A stretch of DNA of 64,000 nt from Cardinalis cardinalis. Taxonomy: Eukaryota > Chordata > Aves > Passeriformes > Cardinalidae. This document shows positions 50,986 through 64,000 of the stretch, piece by piece. Numbering within the stretch: the first letter of the stretch is position 1; each line of letters starts with the position of its first letter. Location of the stretch: assembly GCA_014549065.1 (NCBI GenBank), contig JACDOX010000110.1, positions 310,001-374,000 of the forward strand. The letters are read 5' to 3'. The translations under genes were made by a program, and so were the position numbers. The notes beneath the pieces were generated by a model. The model did not search any database. It was not told the DNA's origin and worked only from the letters and a program-made list of their open reading frames with translations.

Positions 50986-53900
50986 CTAGAACTGTGACAG
51001 GGAAAGAGGCAGTGTCAAATCACAGTAGAGAAAGAAATGGAAAAGAAAAAGCAGAGAAGGTCTGTTTCTGAAATATTTGCAGCAAATATAAATATGTGGA
51101 AAAAGCTGATTTCCAATACTGAAAAATGTACAAGGTGTCTCCAACGAATAGATAATACCAGGGTAGAATAGAAAGGNCAAAAATAATTACTTTAAATTGA
51201 GGCATGCTTAATCAATGAGCTCAAAATGAGTGATTNGTCTCTGTTTTGCTGTCAGTTATATTAATGAAGTAACTGATGTATTTTAGGCCCAGGAATATGT
51301 ATTTATGCAGGTATATGTAAAGAATAATACATGAATGATGATTAATTTTAGTGTCTGACTTATTTACATAAATCATTGAAACTGAGAAATTATCTGGGGT
51401 GCACACAATGGGGAAGTTTGTATGAGAGGAGCCATAGAACCTGGTAACAGAGGAGACTGTAAAGCTCTGCCTCACACAGCACTCAATGCTTAGGCTGCAA
51501 GAAGTTGGTTGCAATGAAGGAGAGGAAAAACATGCAGGAATGATAGCATACAAATATAAGGTAAAATGAAACATTCTAGAAAGTCTACATTATCTTTAGG
51601 AGGGCAGGAAGTCAGAGTAGAGCTAAATATGAGATGTACTACTGTGCTACAATTCATCCTGGATGCCCTAATTGTTTTACACAAGTTATAAAATATTTNT
51701 TTTATAAATGTATAGTGGATATTCTCAAGATCTAATCAAGATGTCTTGAATCCCTATTCTTTCTCACTCTCTCGCTTTTTTTCCCCTTTTCTTTTCTGGG
51801 AGACTATCCAAGTTATTTTTAGAATTTAATTCTGTATTTAATCTTAGATTATGTTTTCAATAAACCTATCAATGAACATCTTCATTGGTATGATTTATAT
51901 AATTTGCTTCTAGGTCGATCTGCTTCTGGCTAAACCATGTTCTGCAGGATGCAACTGGGTGTTTAGAAGGAGTTTTCAGCCCTCAGAGGCTGTGTATGAC
52001 ATTCAGCTGTTTTGCAAAATCAGGCCACGTTTGACAAGTTATGGGGGAAAAGAAGGCTTGAAAGCAATTACAGCAGCTCTGCACGTGACTTTTATGCTAC
52101 AACTAACAATGATGGGAATAATAGTGATGAAATGTGTTAAATTGGCAATTAGGAAAAAAAAACTTTTTCAAGACTAGCCTGAGAAACACTGTGATAGGAG
52201 TAACAGCAATGGAAAGACATTGACAAAATGATTGTACTTCAAGGTGCTGAGAGCTTAGAAGGTAGTTTTAGTGCCATGGTCTTTAATTCATCTAACGATG
52301 ACCAGTTCCAGCAGCTAGGTATTAATTAAATGCACACCAGTTACTGCCTAGCCTGTGAATCTGTTGTACTCATATGCTTTTTTCTTTTTCTGAGGTCCAA
52401 ATTTTGTCCAGCTCTNACGTACCATCTAATGTGTAATGACAGTAGTTCACCTAATGTACATTTTCAGGCTCTCCTTATTTTCTTTGCATCATTAATGCAT
52501 GAGAAATATTATCCCTTTCTTGAGAAAGGTAGGCATAACAAATATCACTTAGAAAATTCTACTGGTGTTTATGATTATCAAGAGCCTAAGGAATAAACAC
52601 TGAAGACACATCATACCATCCAAGCAACAGCATCATACTAGCCAGAGGCTCTTGGAATGAGAGTCATCAAGTCCTCACCCTCTGCCCATATACAGAATGT
52701 GCTATTCTCAGCTCATGCCGTGCTTGACAGGAGCCTGTCTGCCCTATCCGTAGAGGTCCTAGAAGTTAGAAAGACCCTATTCTACCAATCTTTAGTGAGA
52801 TAGCTTCTCATGGACCACAGGATGCTGAAGCTGTTAAGGAACTGGGAAAATGAAGAAAATGTCTCGGTGCTGTTTATCCACCATGCCATAGTATGAGCAT
52901 GCTGCAATTAGGTGTGATAAAAATCAGGAAAATGTATCCATACACTTCTTTAGTTTTGAAGATCTGAATAAGTCACACCTCAGAGAGAAAGAATTTTAAG
53001 CCCAAGCTGCAGTATTTTAAGCTGTTTTGTAGAAGTATTTTTTTTGCCTTCTCAATTCACAAGTTTCCTTTCCAGCTTCCTTGGTATATTCTAAATTAAT
53101 AACAGGACTGTCTTGTACCTATTCTTCCTCAAGAGGATTGAAAAAAAGCAGGGAATGACTGCCAAATCTCCCTGGCTATATAGAAAAATTATGCTATCAG
53201 CTCAAAATTGATGTAAAATTACTTCATCCCTTGAAGGGAGGAAAGGTAATAAGTTTTGGAGTCACAGTCCCTAACTGAGCCAACCAATCAAGATTAATGT
53301 TATCTTCTGGGCTTCAGGATGTAGATTACCCCAAGGTAATTGATCATTGTGATTCCACCAATTCATACTGAGAACAGGCCATGTTTACAGTTGAAATATG
53401 GAGTTTATGAAGAGTGTTCTGCCCAGTTTTGGAGAAAGAAAAAACCAAAAACCAAACCCAGTTATGCTACCTCATGAAGTATTTTTTAAGCTCTAAGGAG
53501 CATCTGCTGAAATGTCTGTGTAATTGTCAGTCCATACAGAAATAGTTCATCATGGCTGCTCACCTATTTTCCTTGTGTTCACAATTCTGAATTATTGGTA
53601 AGTCTTAACATTGCAAGACACTTCTACAAACTGCATTCTTTCTATGTTCCTATATTAGTCACTGTAAATACCACTTAACCATTGACTTTACAAATATGAC
53701 ACATGGCAGCATAAGTAATCAGGTCTTACAAATCAAAAGTGAGATGTATATTGCTCTCATATGGGCTGATGGCATATTATTTTTTAGCCTAAATTAAAAT
53801 TCTCTGTTTCTCATGAGTAGCAGTAAGCAAGTTGCTTATTATTATTATTCCTATTAACTATTTATTTTTCAGTGAAGTACGGAAAGTACAAAGATCATGG

Positions 53901-56900
53901 TCTCATTATGACTGGTGAAATCATAGTATAAGGGGCAGATCAGAACTGCTTCACATCANGGATGTTCTAGGAGATTCCAGGAATTTTATATCCTGTTCCT
54001 GGATGTTACTTTCACCACATCTTCAGATCCTTAGGAGAGAGCAAGACAGTCTCTTCAACATCTAGCTAGTTTTGTAAGCCTGTGAGGAGATCACAGGTAG
54101 TATTTATTCTACATTCTTCTAGTCATCCTACATCCTTTCTTAGTCTTTCAGAAGATGTTNCCTCGTAAAGAAAAAGGCAATTTAATTTTCTGTTAAAAAT
54201 TACAAACAGTATTTAGGTATAACTGTACTATGGGGTCCACAGTGAAGACTGCTTTGAGTAGCTGCTCAGCAGCCTTTGTAAGAGTCCTGATCCACATCTT
54301 TTTAATAATTTATATATCTATGCAGCTAAATATATTTTCCAAGATAAAGATGCCCAGTTAACTTTCAAAAAGCANTGACATTTCCAGTGGTTTACACAAA
54401 ATATCATAATGGTCCACATTACAACTGAAGTGGTACAGAGAAATGCAGTCACTGCTCCTTTATCTCCACTTCTAACACAAACAATGATGCTCTTCTGTAT
54501 GTGAGTACTTGGTGTTAAACTGTGGATTTTAATATTTGGTAATAATAAATGCTTGGAAAGTTTGTTTTCTCAGATTCTTTTAAAATATACCTATTGATAG
54601 CTGACAGTTTAGGTTCAAGATCATCCAAGCAAATGATCGTCATCCTTATGACCTTGTGTTGCTTGTCCTTATTGCAACACCTTTGCTGAAAGTGTGTCGG
54701 TTTCAAAATTTTCCAAGTGTTTAGTGTTTTCCAGTGAGCTAATTATGTCACTTGTTCATGGGTCACAATTTCTTCAGTTTACATGTATCAAAATATGTCT
54801 TAGGTTTCAAAATAGTTAACTTACAGTCTAGTAATTTAGAATAAGTAATTGANGTCTAAATAATTTTGCTAGTTTTTGATAAGGGCCTCTTTAATGATAT
54901 TTGCTTCAAAAGGGTTAAGTGTAGAAATAATATTTTTTTATATAAAAGTTAATTAGTCTTAGAAAAGACACTTTACTGGCAAAAGTCAGGCTGATTCTAA
55001 AATATNTGCTAGAAACAGCTACATGATGGTATTTTATCTAAAATAAAGGTGAGTAAAGCAAATAATTTTCTGGAGTTTGGGGGTTTTTTGGTAGTCTTGT
55101 TTGTGTTTTGAGGTGGTTTTTGTTACTAAAACAGGATCTGGTGCTGGGCAAAGAAGTCTACACTGATATGTCAGTNCTCAAGCTGTAGGGAGCATATGTT
55201 AACCATTTTAAAATCCCAAATGCAACTGTGACTATGTCTGAGTTGCGTCTGTACTCAACCAGAAAGAGCAAATATCAGATGGAAAGCCTGTCATATTTGT
55301 AAAGCACTTGGATCTCTCTCCCTTGGCTCCTATATTTTTGTTTCTAAATGGAGGGAGGCATAAAAACTTACTTTTGTTTTTGATAAGTGTTTTCGCTGAT
55401 TATCCTCACATTTATATTGCTGCCTCCAGTAAGGAGGAGGCACATGAGAAAAAAAATGTTTCTTATGACCTTTTCTGTTCTGGGAAAAAAAAAGCCTAAA
55501 CCAACCTGCTCATGATTTGTCATCTTGTTTACAAGTTAGCTAAGCTTTGCTTTTAAAAGGAGCTCCTCTTATGATTTTATAAATTATGTTTGAAGGCAGT
55601 TTTACTTCTGTCACTTGGTGCAGCTGTGCAGGGAATATGTTGGAGAATTTGATATAGTATTGACATTATTTTATGAAAGCAGTGTCAGGTTTTATTTGTG
55701 CAGATGATAGCTAAGAGACCCAAGTGACTGGCAGTTATTACTGGGAACATCAAAGAATATAAGCAGATGGGAATGAAATACACCCAAATATGGGACAAAA
55801 AAGTTTTGCCAATTCGTTGTACACTGTGTCAAGACATAAGGCATTTAATGACATTACAGATTTCCAGACCAGGTGTATTCTTTTAAACTGGATACTTTTA
55901 AACTGGCATTAAGCTTATATTTTATAGATATAGTTTAACCTGGGGGGAGGTGAGGGGGAGTGAACAACAACATAAAAAAATCATGGCTGTCTTGATGACT
56001 TCTTCATACCAAGACACTCAGCATGTCTGCATGTAGGACAGCTGTTCCAGAGCACCTCATGAGAATTTTATTNACCAAGTGTACAAAACTAGTACCTGAA
56101 ACATCAGCATGGTTATTATGTGGATGGCATACAAATAAGTAAGTACCTGTGTTTTGGGATGACAACTGAGTCAAACCCATTCTTCAGCATGCACGTTCCA
56201 GAAGTGGCAGCATGTCAGACCCTTCAAGGATCTCTCTAAACTCCTCCTGTGCTTTCTTCAGAGGATTGATGCACCCAGGTGGTATTCAGCTGCTTTTGGA
56301 GTTACAATGAAAGAAGGAGACACATTTCCAATCTGTAACTGGACAGGAAAGAGCTTGTAGGGTCTATGGAACTCAGGTATTTTACCTAGCAAGCAGCTGC
56401 ACATGAAGTCTTGCCTTGCTTTGGCTATGCTTTGTTTCCATGTTATCTGGACACAGGAATGAAACTTCACACACCACAATTATCAGAATATTTTTAGCCA
56501 TTGTAATGTCAGCAGACAGTAGAAGAGGTCAGGAATGCAGTAATCTTATTCTTCTTGGAGGNTGCTGTCTTAAATTTTCCAAACAACTTTACATTGTTAA
56601 AGTTTCATATTTCACAAAACCTGCAGACTGCTGCTATAAGGAATTTTCCATGAGGGTTTAAAACATTTGTTTCCCAAGCTTGTGGCAGTGGAAGAACTAA
56701 TGAAAGAATATGAGCAATTTTTTTGTGTTGTTTGAACAAGCAACCATAAAGAGATAACAAAAGTTATCACAACAGGAAAGCAGCTGGAGACAATTTTCAA
56801 GGCAAGCATCCAGTCTTATCCTTCTTAATAATCTACTTCAAATAGTGATTATACAGGGTTATTTAGNAGACCAAGTGAAGGGAAAGGAAAACAAACATGA

Positions 56901-59322
56901 TGTTGTTTCAGATACTCTAATGAAAATTAATTTTTAATTTTTGGAATAATGAAACAAAATAGTTATACTGAAACGAGACTAGGTTCTTGTGTAAAAAAAG
57001 TGGAATTCATAAAACACTAATAAATATACACAATTTTAATGAGAATATGGCGTTACTAGGAACATGTTTTGTGGCTTACATGAAGCATAGCATTCAAATC
57101 TCATAAGGGAGTATTAGAAAGAAGGTATGATTTCCATATACAAACTCATATAATTACTTGGTTTTCATTTAACACTCTTTTTCTTTGAAATGAGAAGCAC
57201 CTGAAGTGTTTATTTTAAGTATGAAGACTTTTATCCCTTAACATGGCAGAGGAAGCTGACATTTTAAAAAAAAATTAAGTAGTGCTGGACTGAACTAGGT
57301 TTATAGCAACAAGTACTGTTGTTGATAACACTCTAGGGTCAGAGGACCAAAAATTGTGCTAAATANTTGATATTCAGAATTAAATGATGGGCTGGATTGA
57401 TGAAAGGANGATGAATACAAAATTTTTCATGTATTTTGATGGTTGTAATAGTGTTTATATTTATATGCAAGGAGGTGTACTGAGAATCAATGTATTCTCA
57501 TATTAGATATGGTAGTGAGTCAGAACAATGTAAATATCCTCTATTTTAGTTTTATTTATATAAAGTGNAGACTAACTGAGCATCAGCAAAATCAAAATGG
57601 TAGTATCACCTAGCTGCAAATTTAAGGCTGACATGTTTATAGCTNATGATTTGTTTTATGGGATCAACAAGGAACTGTTTTGTTCTTTTTAACTGGTCAC
57701 ATGAGGCAAAGCCAGCTGTGATATATCACAAATTGATCAAAATTTATTACTTTATTTACGTTTGCATGAAATCTGAGTGTATATTATTTATAACGTGCTG
57801 TTTATCTTGTTGTCAAATCAACCAGCTGCAATCCTAGCAATACATTTATTATAACATTATTACTGTATTTTTACATAATCATTNCAATATTGCATTATTC
57901 AGATTATAATATAATAATAAATATNTAATGCATTGCAGTAAATAATAATACTGGCTGTAAAAGTGTCCCCTTGGTATGTATAATCTCTGACATTTCTAAT
58001 TCTATTCTGGTTGTGTGTGTTAAAAACACAGAACAGTTTTTGTTCGCTGTATTCGGCTGTATTGTATTTCAGCCTCAAGATTTTGACCAATGTTTGAAGA
58101 AGNATGGATATTTTTAAATAAAACATGTTGACCTGACTAAAACAAATAAGCTTCATCCCTTAAATCCTCTCAATTTGTATTTAGTAAAGAGGTAGTTCAG
58201 CAAAATGAAGGGGAAACCAGGAGCTCTGGAAACAATGATATATGGATTCTTGGACATCTAAAGGATAGTTCCTATAACAGTCCAAAAGTCCCAAATGATA
58301 CCTCTGCATTGCAAGAAACCTCAGATCTTGCAGAGAAATCCTCTGTCCAGTATCACTGTTTTAATATGAAGGAGATGAAAGTTGGGAGAGGGAAATTGCA
58401 GGAGCTGACTCAAACTGGTGAATAGTCAGCCAACCATGTTAAATAATTTGTCGGAGAGAAGATGAAGTATGTTACCTGCTGAGCACCTATTTTCAATGTT
58501 TGTGTCTTCTTCTGTCACTTGTATACAGTTAATCACTTTGATTATGTTTTCAAAGGGCACTCTTTTAGGTTTCCTAGTACAAGCTGAGGCTTGCTGCAAC
58601 AGTGATCTCAAGAAAGCTGATATAATATATCAAGGAACAAAGGCTGCCAGGAATAAGATGGTANGTAGGGGAGGTTTATAGATTCAGTNAAGAAGATCAA
58701 AACTATCCATGCTGGTTAGTAACTGTCAAAGGCAGAGCAGTATCACAAAAGAAAGACATTACTTGCAAATCAGGTATTTCATCCTCAACNCTGAACAGCA
58801 TTCCTGATATGGGGAACGTGTAACTGTGGGAAGAAAGGCATCTGCTCTCCCACTGCCTNAATATATTGAAGTCTAGGATGCTCAGTGTGACACTACGGCT
58901 AGCATTTCNAAAATCTTATGGAAGGAATAATTAGGTCAGTGGTAACTGCTAGGGCTAGCATATCGGTGTTCCTTTTCCCTCCCTTTCCCTGTGCCCCCAA
59001 ATGTGGTCAAGGTGACATGAATCTGTGCAATGCTTTTCCATGAAAACTCTACCCCTTCCTTGAGGTCAGCATGTCCTACATCTTGTGGTTGACAGGTTCT
59101 TGGGCAGAAAAATGTCCCTGTCAGCTGAGAAGCTCAGAGTTGGCTTTGCCAACAACTAAATCAGGAATATGCTGATTTTCAGCATTTAGAATGGATGTTC
59201 AGTCTCTGGTCTTCAGGGGGTCTAGCATAGTGCTTTTTAAGCAATCACCAGATAAATGCCAGAACTTCCAAGATTCAAGAAAACATCTGCCAAAATTGAC
59301 TAGAAATATCGAAACAGGATGA
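50986..59322. other. Unique non-coding sequence
   Basis: AT-rich and repeat-poor. A G-rich run occurs near 55940-55963. 53280-53420 looks like possible conserved non-coding DNA. Donor-like sites (for example AAAG/GTGAGT near 55047) have no convincing acceptor partner. No gene recognised; open frames are short and featureless. Confidence 0.65.
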
Positions 59323-59751
59323 CCNCTGTGGCAGGGAGGAATGATGAGGAGGACTCTATTTATATCAGAAGGCTAATTAATTACTTTATTATACTATATT
59401 ATTCTATATTGTATTACACATTACATCTAAACTGAATCTGCCAAGTGCTCAACTCTGCCCACAACTGCCCAGAATCTCGTGACTATCAGCCGACAGTCCT
59501 GATACACACACACACACACACACTTGGTCCTGATAGGCCAAGGGAACAAAACACCATCACTTTGGGTAAACAATCTCCACGTTGCATTCTACTTTGGCAC
59601 AAACATAGGCACAGCAAATGATAAGAATTGTTTTTCCTTTTTCTGAGGTTCAGAGAATGTGAAACCCAGAAATATTCTTGGGAAGANTTGTGCNTTGCTT
59701 TTCTCTGTGAAGAGAAGTGTGGATNCATAGAAATGCAATCTGCTTCCCACG
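59323..59751 (-). mobile_element. LTR of an endogenous retrovirus, probably solo
   Basis: On the - strand the sequence runs from about TGGGAAGCAGATTGC to CTCCTCATCATTCCTCCCTG followed by CCACA. A polyadenylation signal AATAAAG (59385-59390) lies about 60 bases before the CA end and is followed by TAATTAATTAGCCTTCTGA. I recall this arrangement from passerine ERV LTRs. GGATGA occurs at 59317-59322 and again at 59751-59756, a possible 6-bp target duplication, although the first copy is separated from the TG by four bases. A CA microsatellite has expanded inside. Confidence 0.7.
59504..59523. repeat. CA microsatellite inside LTR
   Basis: Ten uninterrupted AC units, likely variable in length between individuals. 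Confidence 0.95.
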
Positions 59752-62700
59752 GATGAGTGCTAAATTAGAGAAAAGACTAAGTACAAGAAACCAAAGAAAT
59801 GGAAAAAAATCTATAAGCTGTAGGGCACATATTCATAAAATCAAAAATTTTTAATGTCAGAATGTGTTAGGGGAGCACCTTGCACTTCTTGACTTCTGCN
59901 CTGACATTTTACACTAGGATGAACACAAAACATTCATGGTTGGTTTTTTTCTTACCTGATAGTGAAAGTGTTTTTGGAAACAAGGAAAACANACGATATT
60001 GCTGCAGCTTGTGTGCAAATAACCTTTTTGAAACTGTAATAGTCTTGGCAATTTTTTGAATTATAAACCATCTTCAGACTGGATGAAAAATTATCAGCTC
60101 CAAAAGAACAAAGTTTGACAGCCTCAGGCTCTGTTCACAGAACTTTTCAAATACATAGCAGAACGAATTTGCTAAACAGCAAATATACCAAACTACACCT
60201 TAACAATGAACATTTTGTCCTGTACTTTGCTCCATATCANCTCTAATACTGACTGAAAAAATTAATTCTTGGATAATGCTTTTGGAGAAAAAAATCCATT
60301 GCTCCTCAAATGTGCTAGTTAACATTTCTTTCATTATTTAACCAGCTCCCTAGATTTTATCAAATGTTACAATAGCAATATTGTAACATTTTGTTACAGA
60401 ATATCATTGCATATATGATATTCAGAACCAAAAATAATCAAAAGTCAGAGTACTAATAAATTTGGTAGCCATGTGTCAAATTTTAAGAAGAAAACAGCAT
60501 TATCTCTCCTTATAGAGAGCTAGGAGGAATAATTTTGTTTTTTAGCCGGAGTGTTTTAGATTGAGTATGTGGAGGGGGAAGGCAGAGATACATAAAGAAA
60601 GCATTAGTCTGTCTTAGGATGTTATGTATTTTCTTTCCCAGGTATTTGAAGAAATGAAAATACACTTATCTGGGTGTTTAGGCAGAGAAATGGTACTGAA
60701 CATTTAGAGNAATATTTAAAGGAGAATATGTCATCAACAGAAAATCAGAAAGGATCACTGAATAGGAAGAAATAAAGAATGAATCCAGATACTCCCACTG
60801 CTGAGTCACTACAGAGCTGACAGGAGTCTCATAGGAAAAAAAAGAGGATAGTCTTGATTGTTCAAGAATTTTTCTTCTTTTCAGTCATCAGAGAAAAACA
60901 TTTGTGATAGTGAGGTTCTTTACAGAACTAGGCAGCAAGGACTCGTGCACTCTATTGTTAATTCCCATGTACTGAAATGATTTTTCCAAGAGGTGTTCTT
61001 CTTTTGCACAGTCATTCATTCTGAGAGGTTTTTTGTGGCTAGTTTGTTTGATTTAGAACTACTGAAGAAAGAGTGGGGATGGAGCATGGGAAGACTGTGC
61101 CTTTGGTGCACTTGGAAGCAGTAGGAAATGTCACACAAACAGATGAGCAGTTTCAAAAAACACAAGTCATACAGGAAATTTGTTTTCATTGCACGATGTC
61201 CTATGGAGTTCACTGCTAGGTTTGTTTCACAAGGACTTGCCTGAACGTGCAAAGTATTCATTTTTGTTGTTTTGAAGATGAATATTTTCTTTCCAGAATC
61301 ACTTCTGCTGTTTCCAGTCCTGGAGTGGTTCAGAGAAACCAATCTATAAGTTGTCATACAATGTGCCTGACCCCACACTGGGTGGTGTGTCTTTACTTCA
61401 AAATTCAAAAATTATGTATTACATATCTGTGCTTCTAGTCACTCAGGAGCAGGATTCTTTGTGAGGTGCATTCATCTCCAAAAGTCAGAATTTCCTTTCC
61501 TTCATCTTTTATTTTGCCAATACTAGCTGTAGCAATCTGAATGACCAACACCTTGGGCTGAGGAGTTGAGCTCCACTGCTGTGCATTCCTTTGGGAGTAT
61601 TTGAATGTCCTTCTGCCTTAATCCTTCCCAGTTTTGTCCCACACAGAGTTGTCTGGGTCTGGAGAGCCCCACACGTGCTATTTGTGGGCTTAACAAGCCT
61701 TGCTACCTGGCGAGACCCACAAAGAGAGGAAAGGCAGAGCCAATGCCTGCTGCCTGCTCCCTCCCTTTTTAAGTCTGCTGGCAAGGAAGAGTAACAGGAA
61801 AACTGTCACCATGTGTAGGGGCTGCAAGCCTGCCTGGCCTTACGTGAGCTTATCAAGGGAAGCATCTGGAGGTTCTCTGTGGTCTTTTGTCTCACAATGT
61901 GCTTTGCATTTGGATTTTTCAGGATGTGACACTTTAATTTTGCAGCACATTAATTTTCCTGGTGGTTCACTGGAAGTGAAATATAAGTAATACAAAGGGT
62001 TTGTGAGGACAAATGCATTAAGGGGTTTACATGCAAGAGTGGTGAGCAACAGAGACACAAAGACACAAATATACAGTGAATAATTAGATCAGTATGAGAT
62101 TAATTTCCTTACTCTTCTTCAAAATTATTGTACAGACCTTTACAGATAACTTCAATGACACCTGAATCTATGGAGCAGGCTTCTGAAGCAGCAAGGTCAA
62201 AGCGCTCAAAGAGGAGCCTGAAAAGTTTTACACAGAAGGTGTAACACCTCACTGGCCAGTTTCTGCCAGCCTTATTCAGTGTTTGATACTGTGTGTCCCT
62301 GCAAGTGATCTTACTGCAACAGATGATTGTGGAATAACATCCCATTTGCTAGTCCATTTGGAAGAAATGGTTTAAAAAGAAATTAAAATGGCTTGTAAAG
62401 GCAGCAGTCTTGAAAATAGACAAGAGCTTGACAGGTACTTAGAAATGTTGCCATCCTATGAAACATTTATTTCTTTTCTCCTCCCGCATGCACAAACGCA
62501 AGGCAGCATGGCAGAGCTGCTGGCAGCTCGGTTCCTTAACTGAGGTTCACAGCTTAAGTTATTTCCACTGTGCTGCACCATTACAAACTGTATGACCACT
62601 ACAGAGCTACCTGATCTTCTTTCTGTCTTATTTTGGGACTAAGTTGTTAGCTACTAAAGACTCACTGACATCCATTAAAGACATAAGAAGAATCTCAGCT

Positions 62701-64000
62701 GGAACATATTCAATGCCAGGAAGATTATCCATGTTTGTGCAACTTGAGATAAACTACCTTCCGTGGTTTTAAAAGATATCAAGGCTCCTAGCTATTTCTA
62801 CTCCTAGAAATGTTCTTGCCTTTAGTCAGAAATGTGTCTCATACATGAGAGATGCACAGAGACTTAAGTCTTATGAACGCTGAATATGGTTTTTAAGTCT
62901 TATGAAAGCTTATGAATATGGTTTTTAAGTCTTATGAATGCTGAGAAGGAACCGAAATAAATAATCAGAATTTTTCTGAATAAGCATCACATATCTAACA
63001 GCTGGTCAGCTGCATGCTGCTGCTACTAGTTAGACCCTATCTTAGAAGTGAATACTTTGTCTGAGGGCACAAATTAACCCATTAGATCCCGAAAAAAAAG
63101 TAGCTTGACTTTAAATTATTGCTTTCTTGGCACAAATATCAGCAATTTCAAAAAAAAGCATTTTATTATTCTTCACATATTTCAGAGATATTGAAAAATA
63201 TATCTTTTTTTCTTCCTCACCTGAATTCTAGCACTGAGAAATTTGATGAAACAGTAAGAAAACAACATAGACTATAAAGCAAGAGGAGCATATTTCNGTT
63301 CTTCACCTTTGGAGAAGCAAATAGGTTGAGAAGCTGGAGAGTTTAGGTGGGGATGAGTGATGATGGATGACTGCAAATCAGCAAATCTCCCCTTAATTCA
63401 GGACCAGGAAGGCAGAGGCAGAAGCTTTCAAAGAAGGAAGGCAGAAAACAACTTTGACTCCATTTCTAAGCATTTACTAGTTTTCTAGCAGTTACTAGCC
63501 AAACACATAATGCAACCTACTCCAGGGCTTGCAGTTAAGGTATCTTGGCTTCTATTCCACTAAAGTCTTGGTCTCTCACAGCCCTGAGGGTTCTCACTGT
63601 AAAAANGTATCAGACTGTATCTGCTAAATAAGGTGTGCAAGAATACACATATGTTTAAAAATATGNTGGCTAGTGCATGCTAAAGCTCAGCTTTCTATTG
63701 GATTTATTCTCAACAGATGTATGGAACTGATAAAAGCACATGTGGTGTGATCACGCTCACTCTTAGCTGATGGAAAGGTCCACACTGATTTCCATGGGCT
63801 ACAAATGAGCCTAATAGTACATCAGAATTTCAGGGCTTGTTTATACACTGTAATCAGGTGCTGGGCAAAATTACCTTTCATGGTCAGTTTTGATGCTTAG
63901 TCTGCCCCTTATTCCCTTCGCAAATTATTCCCATTCTTGTGGTACATTTTCAAGGAAAAATTCACTGTGCATCACCAGAATGTCCGCCACATCTTTACAT
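59752..64000. other. Unique non-coding sequence, right flank
   Basis: No gene recognised. The 130-codon frame at 61016-61408 (-) has no family resemblance. A local tandem duplication lies at 62864. The stretch 61510-61880 is less AT-rich than its surroundings but shows no repeat or exon landmarks. Confidence 0.65.
62864..62943. repeat. Tandem duplication, 29-32-bp period
   Basis: About 2.6 imperfect copies of a unit starting TTAAGTCTTATGAA, at 62864, 62893 and 62925. The middle copy carries AAGCTTATGAA where the others have CGCTG or TGCTG. Confidence 0.9.

Noticed and set aside
51221..51574. 117-codon - strand frame
   Set aside because: AT-driven composition, no similarity recognised, and an overlapping - strand frame at 51490-51684 is also open.
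61016..61408. 130-codon - strand frame
   Set aside because: No recognisable domain, no splice or promoter context, and a length expected by chance in 64 kb.
1..64000. tRNA, rRNA, CRISPR, bacterial operon or mitochondrial insert
   Set aside because: Looked for cloverleaf boxes, regular spaced repeats, ribosome-binding-site-led gene strings and mitochondrial gene sequence; none was seen. The window is vertebrate nuclear DNA.
1..64000. Proviral internal genes (gag, pol, env) between any two LTRs
   Set aside because: No two LTRs of the same family and orientation bracket coding sequence; all LTRs stand alone.

Overview
This 64 kb window looks like non-coding DNA from a bird genome, most likely a songbird or close relative. 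It is AT-rich throughout and has no bacterial features: no operons, no ribosome-binding sites, no long open frames with recognisable protein domains. The bird call rests on the repeats. There are five 3'-end fragments of CR1 LINEs, the dominant avian retroposon, and six long terminal repeats (LTRs) of endogenous retroviruses, several of which resemble LTR families I know from passerine genomes. Isolated single N bases, roughly one every 150-300 bases, suggest a draft or consensus assembly with masked uncertain or polymorphic sites.

Layout. 1-4494 is unique sequence with a CA repeat and a poly-G run. 4495-5075 is a solo LTR (+). 5076-13488 is unique. 13489-14838 is a 1.35 kb solo LTR (+) with a 5-bp target duplication. 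14839-25826 is mostly unique, with a CR1 fragment at 16626-16805. 25827-26130 is CR1. 26131-35500 is unique, with CR1 at 33456-33620. 35501-36098 is a complete solo LTR (+). 36099-45415 is unique. 45416-46495 is a complete solo LTR (-) with a perfect 5-bp target duplication. CR1 follows at 47064-47520, another solo LTR (-) at about 47829-48378, CR1 at 50829-50985, a long unique stretch, an LTR (-) at about 59323-59751, and unique sequence to the end.

I find no gene I can name and none I would annotate with confidence as protein-coding. The window is probably intergenic or lies inside a large intron. Two short stretches (25485-25553 and 36405-36439) have good splice-site architecture around an open frame and are the best candidates for overlooked exons. 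The longest open frames (289, 185, 166 and 145 codons) all lie inside LTRs, one antisense to it, and are by-products of skewed composition. No retroviral internal region is recognisable, so the LTRs appear to be solo remnants of recombination.

The points most worth following up are the two candidate exons, a mosaic relationship among three of the LTRs, a perfect 16-bp-stem hairpin that looks like a template-switch mutation, an RFX-type palindrome, and the consistent orientation of the repeats (all CR1s on one strand; LTRs + in the left part and - in the right).
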